The notes under the pieces: generated by a model
Databases searched by the model: none
Told to the model about the DNA's origin: nothing
What the model saw: the letters and a program-made list of their open reading frames with translations, nothing else
Program-made: the position numbers and the translations under genes
Source of the DNA: Chloroflexota bacterium
GTDB lineage: Bacteria > Chloroflexota > Dehalococcoidia > JABGRK01
NCBI GenBank assembly: GCA_018648325.1
Contig: JABGRK010000017.1
Location: 62,001 to 126,000, forward strand
Length of the DNA stretch: 64,000 nucleotides
Direction: 5' to 3'
Part shown: piece by piece, positions 52,828 through 61,500 of the stretch
Position numbering within the stretch: the stretch's first letter is position 1
How the letters are laid out: the number at the start of each line of letters is the position of its first letter

Positions 52828-53841
52828 ATGGAGATTGTTCCCGGTATTACACAGCTTAAAATACCTATTCCCAATAATCCGCTGGGTAATCTGAATGCAT
52901 ACCTGCTTAAGGGCAAAGACGGCTATATCATGGTAGATGTAGGCTGGCCCACACAAAAAACCCTTGACATATTGATCGCCAAGCTGGCCGAAATCAACCT
53001 TGTCCCGCAGGATATAAAAAGCATATTCATCACCCACGCCCATCCCGATCATATGGGTCTGGCGGACAAGTTCAGGGAGTTGTACGGCGCAAAGCTAATG
53101 CTGCACCAGAGCGAGGCTCCCAGCGCGGCGCCTGATCGCTGGCAGGTGGATGACCTTATATGGAAGTGGTTACTGCTCAACGGCATGCCCGAATCGGACG
53201 TGGATATCCTGAAGCAAAGGCAGTGGGGACAGCATCAGTTTACCTGGCGCGTTGAGCCCGATATATTGCTTAAGGGCGATGAGCGAATTGAACTTGAGTC
53301 GTCTTATCTTGATGTACTGTTTACGCCCGGCCATTCCCGCGGGCACCTGTGCCTGTACGACCCCAAGAATAAAGTGCTTATAGCGGGTGACCATATGTTG
53401 CCCATAATAACACCCAGTATCAGCCTGTACCCACGTTCTGCTGCAAACCCACTGGGCAGCTACCTTAACAGCCTCAGAAGCATACGCAACCTTGATGTCG
53501 ATGTCGTTCTGCCGTCTCATCAGAATGTCTATCATAATTTCAACGAGCGGCTGGATCAGCTTATCCGGCACCATGAGGTACGGGCGTCCGAGTTGATTGA
53601 GGCTATGGGGTCCGCATCCAAAACCGCCTACCAGATAATGCTGGATATGCAGTGGGTGGGCGCTTCTTCCGAGGTAGTGCTGGGCAAGGGACTTGAGCCT
53701 ATACAGCAGATGTCGGCTTGTGCCGAGGCGCTGGCTCATCTGGAGTTTTTGCGATTGGAGGGTATTGTTAAGAGGACGGTTACTGATGACCTTGCTCTTT
53801 TCATTTGCAATGAGCAAAACCCCAATTTACATTTCGCTTGA
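52828..53841 (+). CDS. Metallo-beta-lactamase fold hydrolase, large form
   Basis: 337 residues. Metal ligands in ITHAHPDHMGLAD, HSRGHLCLYD, AGDHMLP and PSHQNVYHNF; a C-terminal extension of about 100 residues (helical, with LEFLRLEGIVKR) resembles the winged-helix tail of the LACTB2-like subgroup. Substrate unknown; it may cleave a thioester or RNA. RBS TTGGAAGGAA before ATG 52828. Confidence 0.86.
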   Translation: MEIVPGITQLKIPIPNNPLGNLNAYLLKGKDGYIMVDVGWPTQKTLDILIAKLAEINLVPQDIKSIFITHAHPDHMGLADKFRELYGAKLMLHQSEAPSAAPDRWQVDDLIWKWLLLNGMPESDVDILKQRQWGQHQFTWRVEPDILLKGDERIELESSYLDVLFTPGHSRGHLCLYDPKNKVLIAGDHMLPIITPSISLYPRSAANPLGSYLNSLRSIRNLDVDVVLPSHQNVYHNFNERLDQLIRHHEVRASELIEAMGSASKTAYQIMLDMQWVGASSEVVLGKGLEPIQQMSACAEALAHLEFLRLEGIVKRTVTDDLALFICNEQNPNLHFA

Positions 53842-56638
53842 TCTGGAGACTACCGGACTCAGTCCCGAAGACGACGCCATAACCGAGATAGCGGCGGTCA
53901 AATTTGAGGGAGACAGGGTGGTTGATACCTTCCACTCTTTGGTCAATCCGCATCGCCCTATTCCTTACTTCGTGCAGCGTATGTGCGGCATTACCCAGGA
54001 AGAGGTCGACATAGCGCCGGATTTCTCTTCGATATCTTCAAACCTGGAGTCTTTTTTGGGCATTTATCCTATTATCGGGCACAACATTGCTTTTGATATT
54101 AGTTTTCTGGCTCAAAACGGCGTTGTATTAATGAACAGCACATATGATACGTATGAGCTGGCCTCACTGCTTTTGCCCGGACTCTCCGATTACAGCCTGT
54201 CCGGTGTTGCTCGCCATTTTGGACATGAATATAGTTTTCACCGTGCACTGGATGATGCACAGGCTGGCAAAGATATATTTGGCGCTATGCTCAAGCTGGC
54301 CGCAGCATTGCCACTTGACGATATTGCCGAGATGGAGCATCTGGTATCGGGAACAGGCATGTCACTGGAAAGACTGCTGCCGGATATAAAGGCTCTTAAG
54401 GCGCAAACCGCCTTTGACGGCGACACGCAGGCTGGCCAAGCTCAGCAGGATGCGCCGCAGGCGCTTGGCAAAACTGAGGCGCTAACCCCTAAGCTGGAAA
54501 AGGCCGCCCTTGATTTAGAAGAACTAACTCGTGAATTTGAGGCCGGTGGCCCGTTATCCGGAGCATTCGATAGTTATGAATACCGTCCGCAACAAGTTGA
54601 AATGATGCATGCGGTGGCAAAAGCGTTTAATGACAACGAGCATTTGCTGGTGGAGGCTGGTACCGGCACTGGTAAATCGATCGCTTATCTGCTTCCGGCT
54701 ATGATCTATGCCCAGCGCAATCAGACACACGTGGTTGTTTCAACCAATACCATAAATTTGCAGGAGCAGCTTGTAAGCAAGGATATTCCGCAGTTGCTTT
54801 CTATGCTGAACCTAAATATTAAGGCGGTTCAACTTAAAGGGCGCAGCAACTACCTATGCAGGCGGCGTTTCAATATACTCAGGCATAGTGATGGCCTTGA
54901 TACAGACGAGATAGGCCTGATACTGCGCATACTTGTCTGGTTAAAGTCCACACAAAGCGGTGATAAGTCCGAGCTCAATCTGTGGGGAGGTCCGGGGTAT
55001 GCCTGGAGCAGGGTGTGTGCTCAGGCAGAAAGCTGCCTTTTTACAAAATGCCCTCATTTCCAAAAAGGCGTTTGTTTTCTGCATAACTCAAGACAGGCAG
55101 CCGAGTCCGCACATATCATAGTTATCAACCATGCACTGCTTCTTTCCGACGTGGTTTCCGGCGGCAACATACTACCCTCGTATTCCCATCTTATCATTGA
55201 TGAGGCGCATCATCTGGAAAACGAAGCCACAAACCAGTTTGGTTTTAAGATAACACAGGTGGGCATGTCCGATTTGCTGTCCAGTCTCAGCCATGATGTG
55301 GGTGGGCAGCTCTATGTCGGCTTGTTGCATCAGATAAGGGGTGGACTGTCGGACAGCGGGCTTTCTGTGTCGCAACAAAAAGAAGTTGTCGGCCTTGCCG
55401 AGGCAGCCAGGGTAAAGGTGGACCGGGTCAGGGACCGGGCTGGGGAGTTTTTCGGCGTTTTCAGGGATTTTGCAGAGCAACATACGCAGGATAATTACAG
55501 TAACAACAAGAAATATGACCGACAGATACGCCTGACCACCGATGTGCGGGTGCAACCCGGCTGGTACAAAGTGGAATCTGTAGGTGAAAACCTTATTTTA
55601 TCACTCAAAGAGATATTGGACAGCTTGAACAAGCTTTGCCTGGTTTTTGACGCTTTGCCTCAGGAGGCAGTTGCCGCCCACGAGGGTCTGGTCATGGAGA
55701 CAAATTCACTTGCATCATTGTTTGGCGAGTTGTCTGACAGGTTGAAATCGGCTGTGTTTTCTCCCGATGCGGAGTATATTTACTGGACAACGCTGGGGGC
55801 AAGGGACGGCACCGTAACTCTTGAGGGTGCGCCGCTTCACGTGGATACTTTGTTGCAGGAGTCGGTTTTTGCCAGTGCTGAAACCCTGGTGCTTACCAGT
55901 GCCACCCTTAGCACTGAGGACACATTCGATTATATCAAGGGCAGATTGGGACTGGAGTACGTTTCAGAACTTATTTTGGATGCTCCATTCGATTATAAAA
56001 ACGCGGCAATGGTGTATGTCTCGCAGGACGTACCGGAGCCGAACAGGCAGGGTTATCAGCAGGCGCTATCCAAAAACATCATAGATGTCTGCCTTGCCGC
56101 CGGAGGCAGGACGTTGGTGCTCTTTACGTCGCATGCGGCTCTTCAGGCCACGCATGCAGCGATTCGTCCCGCACTTGAGAAGCAGTCTATACTGGTAATG
56201 GGCCAGGGCATAGACGGCTCGCCCAAACGGCTGATAGATAACTTCAAATCCAATCCCAGCTCCGTTCTGTTGGGTGCTGCCAGCCTGTGGGAGGGTGTGG
56301 ATGTAGTCGGCGACGCCTTGAGTGTGCTGGTAATGGTACGTTTGCCGTTTAGTGTTCCTACCGATCCGGTGTTTGCTGCCCGCTCTGAAACATTCGATGA
56401 TTCCTTCACTCAATATGCTCTGCCGCAGTCTATTTTGAGATTCAAGCAGGGATTCGGCAGGCTGATCCGCTCAAAGACAGATAAGGGTGTTATGGTTGTT
56501 CTGGACACGCGTATCAAAAGTAGACGCTATGGAGCCTCATATCTTAGTTCGCTGCCTCCTGCAACCATACTAAGTGGCCCTTCTGCAAATCTGCGCCGTA
56601 CAACGGTAAAATGGTTGGGGATTAAAAACGAGCGGTAG
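53810..56638 (+). CDS. dinG: DinG-family helicase with N-terminal DnaQ-like exonuclease domain
   Basis: 942 residues. Residues about 1-170 form a DEDDh 3'-5' exonuclease: ISLDLETTGLSPE, IIGHNIAFDISFL, HRALDDAQAG. The remainder is a DinG/XPD-type superfamily 2 helicase with Walker A EAGTGTGKS, four-Cys Fe-S region (CRRRFN, CAQAESCLFTKC, GVCF), LIIDEAHHLENEA, TSATLSTEDTF and a final KQGFGRLIRSKTDKG. This fusion is the typical Firmicutes-style DinG. The ATG at 53810 lies inside the end of the MBL gene in another frame. Confidence 0.93.
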   Translation: MSKTPIYISLDLETTGLSPEDDAITEIAAVKFEGDRVVDTFHSLVNPHRPIPYFVQRMCGITQEEVDIAPDFSSISSNLESFLGIYPIIGHNIAFDISFLAQNGVVLMNSTYDTYELASLLLPGLSDYSLSGVARHFGHEYSFHRALDDAQAGKDIFGAMLKLAAALPLDDIAEMEHLVSGTGMSLERLLPDIKALKAQTAFDGDTQAGQAQQDAPQALGKTEALTPKLEKAALDLEELTREFEAGGPLSGAFDSYEYRPQQVEMMHAVAKAFNDNEHLLVEAGTGTGKSIAYLLPAMIYAQRNQTHVVVSTNTINLQEQLVSKDIPQLLSMLNLNIKAVQLKGRSNYLCRRRFNILRHSDGLDTDEIGLILRILVWLKSTQSGDKSELNLWGGPGYAWSRVCAQAESCLFTKCPHFQKGVCFLHNSRQAAESAHIIVINHALLLSDVVSGGNILPSYSHLIIDEAHHLENEATNQFGFKITQVGMSDLLSSLSHDVGGQLYVGLLHQIRGGLSDSGLSVSQQKEVVGLAEAARVKVDRVRDRAGEFFGVFRDFAEQHTQDNYSNNKKYDRQIRLTTDVRVQPGWYKVESVGENLILSLKEILDSLNKLCLVFDALPQEAVAAHEGLVMETNSLASLFGELSDRLKSAVFSPDAEYIYWTTLGARDGTVTLEGAPLHVDTLLQESVFASAETLVLTSATLSTEDTFDYIKGRLGLEYVSELILDAPFDYKNAAMVYVSQDVPEPNRQGYQQALSKNIIDVCLAAGGRTLVLFTSHAALQATHAAIRPALEKQSILVMGQGIDGSPKRLIDNFKSNPSSVLLGAASLWEGVDVVGDALSVLVMVRLPFSVPTDPVFAARSETFDDSFTQYALPQSILRFKQGFGRLIRSKTDKGVMVVLDTRIKSRRYGASYLSSLPPATILSGPSANLRRTTVKWLGIKNER

Positions 56639-56653
56639 TAATTGACACGTCCT

Positions 56654-57901
56654 TTATTGCTTATCTCCGCGCAGCATCTGGCGTACCATCTTTTCCTCGT
56701 CGCCTATGGTCTGCATCTTCTGATCGAGTTTGGCATCAAGTAAACTAGTTAGTATCTGCCCCATTTTGCGACCGGTAGTAATACCCATTTTTTTTAAGGA
56801 CTCTCCATCCAGAATGGGGTGGACGTCTTGTAGCTTATCTGTATACAGATCAAGGTGCTTTCGAATCGTTACTGACTCCTCAGCTATGTAAACGGTACTG
56901 ATGGCAGTGCTCGAAAATTTGTTTAAAGTGCGGTAAATACGGCTTGCGGCCAGTTCGGGATCTAAAAGCTGCAATAGCTCTTTTTTTATGCCATGCACTT
57001 CCTTGATAATATGTACCCTTTTCCCCGATATATTAAGACACTTAAGCAGAGCTTTTAGTTCTTGTTCATCAAGATTGTATGTAAGCAGCGCCATTTGGAT
57101 TTGGATGCCATTGTTTAAGTTTTGCGTTTTGGCCTCATCCAGTTTGCTCTTAAGCCATGCATCAACCTTTAGTGATGGATGCAGCTGCCTGAGTACGCCC
57201 AGTTCATCGGCTCTTCCAAGTGCTTTTGCGGGGTGTTCTTCCAGTAGAATAAGCTCCAGTTCATTGCGTAACCTGTCTGGGCTTATGGTATTAAGCATGG
57301 CAATGTTGCGCTTGATTAAATCTTCAGTGTCAGGCTCAATGCTAAAACCAAGACGCTGCTCATAACGTATAGCGCGGAAAATACGGGTTGCATCATCGGC
57401 AAAGCTTGCCCGGTGCAGTACGCGTATCAATCCTGCCTTTAGGTCGGCAAGTCCATTGTGATTATCGATCAATTCTCCGAAATTGCTGTCATTAAGGCTT
57501 ATTGCCATCGCATTTATGGAAAAATCACGGCGGGCAAGGTCCTCTTTTATGCTTCCTTTGTCGACTTGCGGTAATGCGCCCGGTTTTGCATATGTTTCTG
57601 AGCGTGAAGATGCGAAATCAATGCTGATGTTATCCTTCGTATAGTTGGCGGTTCCAAAACGTGGGTGTGTCTTAACCTTCCCGTCGGTAGCCTTGCCCAA
57701 ATATCGTGCCAGCGCAATTGCATCCCCATCCACCGACAGGTCAATATCTTTAACAGGTCGCTCAAGCAGTATATCGCGCACTACCCCGCCTACAATGCAT
57801 ATATCATATTCATGCTCCTGGGCTGCGCGCGCGCATGCTTTGAGCAGATTTAGCAGCTCCTCTGATAGGGATTCTTTGATGTTTATTGAGATATTAGTCA
57901 A
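56654..57901 (-). CDS. CCA tRNA nucleotidyltransferase / poly(A) polymerase family protein
   Basis: 415 residues, class II nucleotidyltransferase: IVGGVVRDILLERPVKDIDLS (about 36-56, with the DxD metal pair), FGTANYTKDNISIDFASSRSETY, RRDFSINAMA and GLIRVLHRASFADDATRIFRA. No HD domain motif in the C-terminal part. It most likely adds or repairs CCA, although the tRNA-Lys in this window encodes its own CCA. Start TTG 57901 with GGGGAGA upstream; the frame goes on to 57970. Confidence 0.9.
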   Translation of the reverse strand: MTNISINIKESLSEELLNLLKACARAAQEHEYDICIVGGVVRDILLERPVKDIDLSVDGDAIALARYLGKATDGKVKTHPRFGTANYTKDNISIDFASSRSETYAKPGALPQVDKGSIKEDLARRDFSINAMAISLNDSNFGELIDNHNGLADLKAGLIRVLHRASFADDATRIFRAIRYEQRLGFSIEPDTEDLIKRNIAMLNTISPDRLRNELELILLEEHPAKALGRADELGVLRQLHPSLKVDAWLKSKLDEAKTQNLNNGIQIQMALLTYNLDEQELKALLKCLNISGKRVHIIKEVHGIKKELLQLLDPELAASRIYRTLNKFSSTAISTVYIAEESVTIRKHLDLYTDKLQDVHPILDGESLKKMGITTGRKMGQILTSLLDAKLDQKMQTIGDEEKMVRQMLRGDKQ

Positions 57902-58291
57902 TTGTTCTCCCCGGTTGTTTATTATAGCATAATGGTAACTTGGCTCCGGTGGATTGTTACCATGCTGCAACCTTATTGTTACTTTGGTTACGGCAATAGT
58001 TACACGCGGGTGATAAAACTTATACGTTGTAGGCAGCAGTGAGAGTTTAGGGTCACAAAAATGAGCTTAATTGACTCTTTTTAGGAACAGGAGAGTGTTA
58101 TATGATTTCACGAGAAATCAGTAAAACATCAATCAGATTTTGCGTTTCACCTGATAAATCAGGTAACGCTTGGTCTAGTGGTTTGATATTTACTGCGTGA
58201 GCATGTTGTTTTTGGGGGATGGGTCTTTGAAAACATGGTTCTTGAGTAAAATACTCGTGAAATAGGTGGTACTAATTAGTACTAAAGGGTA
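57902..58291. promoter_or_regulatory. Non-coding control region with three palindromes
   Basis: No coding frame supported. It holds TGATTTC-ACGA-GAAATCA (58103-58120), ACCTGAT-AA-ATCAGGT (58149-58164) and the perfect 14-bp palindrome GTACTAATTAGTAC (58269-58282). The last sits 9 bases before the -35 box of the secreted-protein promoter and may bind an activator or repressor. Confidence 0.5.
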
Positions 58292-58320
58292 TTGACAAAG
58301 CCAAAATCCTATGCTATCAT
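58292..58320 (+). promoter_or_regulatory. Consensus promoter of the giant secreted protein gene
   Basis: TTGACA (58292-58297), 17-base spacer, TATCAT (58315-58320). It predicts a start near 58327 and a leader of about 220 bases before the ATG, unusually long. Confidence 0.75.
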
Positions 58321-58326
58321 CGGGGG

Positions 58327-58549
58327 ACCGATTTTGAAGAATGATAGCTAGGCTACTACTGAGGGGCTTATGCTCTTTGTGGTATGGTTTTTGAAGGAGC
58401 ATTTATTGTCAATGGCTCCAGAAAGTCGGAAAAATTGGCTAATAGCATTAAAGCAATGGTTGGAAGTATCGCAACTAGCGTGAGAGTTTGTGTGGTGCAT
58501 GCCGTTGTTTTTTGTTGTTTTTTATTAGGTATACACTAGGAGGTTTATC
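58327..58549 (+). other. Long 5' leader of the giant secreted protein gene
   Basis: This stretch has no coding frame. It can form local hairpins (for example GGAGC near 58398 with GGCTCC near 58415) and ends with a U-rich segment and an RBS CTAGGAGG. It does not match any riboswitch consensus I know. A stability leader, as seen for abundant surface proteins, is possible. Confidence 0.4.
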
Positions 58550-61500
58550 ATGGTAAAGATTACTCGGCATAAATGGTTAATGAGAGCATTGGCCTCTATG
58601 GTAGTAACGTCGCTGGTTATGAGCACGCTGCTGCTTGTTCCGTTTGGCGCGGGCGCGATGACTGCGTCTCTGGCACGAACAGGAGCAGGTTCGCTTGGTG
58701 CGGATCAGTACCTACTAGGTGAGTGGGTAACACTTACCGGTAGCGTGATGCTTGGCGATGCAGAAGTGCAGACCCTTGACAGCGTTGTTTTGCAAATTGA
58801 CGGCCCGAACCCTGTGGATGACATAGGGGATATAGATCTGCCCACTGAAGAGGGTGTGCATACCCTGCAAAACGGCAGGCTTGTTGTGACCGTTACACAT
58901 AATAATGTGTCTGCAGTTGGGGCCGGTTATGGTTATGGCTACGGCTATGCCTATGATTTTACCGGTGGTACGGGAGGCGGGTCCATTGATTACGTTATTC
59001 AATGGAGAGCTCCTTACTTATTGCAAAATCCGGATGCCGAGTTACCTGATGCAGATCTTGCATGGGAAATACCGGATGCCGCCGGTCTTTCCGCCAACAA
59101 ATTACCATTAGGAATGACCTCTGATGGAACGTATCTTTACATATTGGTGGATGGTGCGCAGGGAGGAATGGATAGAGTTCTTAAGACCAATTTCAATGGC
59201 GGCCTGATTGAGGCGTACGATGCCCCGAGCAGTGATTGCCAGAGTATTGCATATGTTGACGGAAGCTTGTACGTATATGCAGATAACTACCAGAGAATAT
59301 ATACGGTGACAGACGATTCTGTTTCCGGCGATGAGTGGAATCAGGACTATTACAGGCTGGATAGCTGGACGCAAAATGACAATCAACTGGTTCAGGGAAC
59401 ATTGGTTGTAAATTCCAGCGCGGGACAGGTTACTACCAGTAACTGGGATAACTGGTCTGGATCTTTTCGAGTGGATGTTGACCCTGCATGGGATGATAAT
59501 TCTGTAAGTGGGCCGTCAGTGGTTGATGTTGGTGGTACCTACTACATGTACTATCATTCTGACGGGGGAATAGGTACTGATCCAAAGATAGGACTTGCCA
59601 CTTCCACCGATGGTGTGAATTGGACTAAGGACTCAAATAACCCCATACTGGAAGGTACTGCACTTGAATGGGACGCTGGTGGAACTTCAGATCCCAGCGT
59701 TATTTACGATGGTAGCAGTTATCATATGTGGTATATAGGTTCGGCCGGGCTAGGTTCTGCTGGTTCGATCGGATATGCCACTTCTGCTGATGGTGTTAGC
59801 TGGACCAAGGACGTGGCCAACCCGGTGCATGCGGGCACCTCCGGGCAGTGGGATGGCGGCGGAATTCAGGATGTAACCGTAGTGGATACATCATCCTTTA
59901 CTATGTACTACACCGCAATAGGTGAATTTGATTTTGACCCGAAAATCGGATATGCATACAATGCGTCCGGTGATGGTACTACCTGGGTAGGACTTAGCAA
60001 AACCACAGAAGAGTATTTAGCCTTAGGTGAAAACCCCAGCTGGTCTCCTGACGGAACTCGGCTGGCGCATATATATAGCGATAACCTGTGGATTTACGAT
60101 ACAGGTACAACTGTGGAGACTGATCTAACAACCGGATGGTCTTTCAGCGAGACACAGGTAAATAGGTCTGAAGAACACAATAACCCACCGTTTAACTTCT
60201 ACAGTGATTGGGGTTGGTGGGATGATAATAATAATCAATATCCTGGCGCAAGCGAGGGTTGGTTCCGCAAAACGAATAATGGGGGCCAATTTGGAAATGG
60301 GACAGTGACTATTAGCTTCACTGGAACAGAGGCCACGCTGGGATATTTCTCCGCTCCCGATGGCGGTTTATGGGATGTTGAACTGGACACTGGTGCAGAA
60401 ACCCAGATCGATGCGTATTCAGCAAGTCGCGCACAAAAGACCAGTAGTTATACTGGACTGTCAAATACGGCGCATACGCTGGTTCTTACCCAGGTTAATA
60501 CGGCTGGCGGTGGTGGTGGATATGACATAGCGATAGATTATCTAGATGTGAGTACTCCGATGACATATCCCGGCCCAAGTGTTGAGAGTGATCCGGTTTA
60601 TCATCCGACAGATGATGATGTTATAGCATTTGTTTCCGATATAACCGGTGACAGCCAGATATTTGAGGTTGATATATCTGCCGGTGTTGGCAGTCCTGTA
60701 TTTAACAGGGTTACAACCGATACCTATGACAGTTACGAGCCTACATATAACGGCGACGGTACCCTGATTGCCTATAGCGCAAAACGTGACCGTTCAATGA
60801 AGGTTATATGGACAATCGGGCCGGCTACTGCCGGTGACTGGGGAGCTCCCAGGAATGTAAGTGAGGACTGGTGGAACTCCGCACATACTGCTCCTGCATG
60901 GAACCCCACTGGAGATTATATTGCACTGGTTTCCGGTGGCGACATAGGCTATGTTGAGGTTGACGAAGATGGCCTGATGGCGTCCAGCTGGTTGAACAGT
61001 AACGGCAGTTGGATAGTAGAGGACTCCACCAACGGGCATCCGGCGTGGTCTGCCGATGGCACCCAGTTGGCATTTAACAGAGGCGGTTCTGATAAAGAGA
61101 TATGGATGCTTGACTGGGATGAAAATGACATAGGTAACGTAAGGAATACTGCTAGGCAGCTTGCCGATGCCGCAGGTTCTACGGATTATCAACCCACATG
61201 GTCTCCGGATGGGGCCTGGGTTTATTATGCATCTGATGCAAACGCTACAGGCGTCTTCGATATATGGAGAACAGAGGATGCGCCGGAGAATCCGGTAATG
61301 AGCGGTAACACAACTTGGGATTTCGATGAAAACGGAGTGAGTGGGCCGAGTGTAACCTATGATGGTTCTACTTACCGTATGTGGTATACCGGCGAAAACA
61401 ATAATAATAACAAGAGGATTGGATATGCAACTTCCAGTGATGGAAAGAGCTGGGATTATCCGGCTTCCAATCCGGTGATTAATAACGAATGGAACCAGAA

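Noticed and set aside
58327-58549. Riboswitch (c-di-GMP or similar) in the long leader
   Set aside because: I could not match the conserved core of any riboswitch class I know. Kept only as a long leader.
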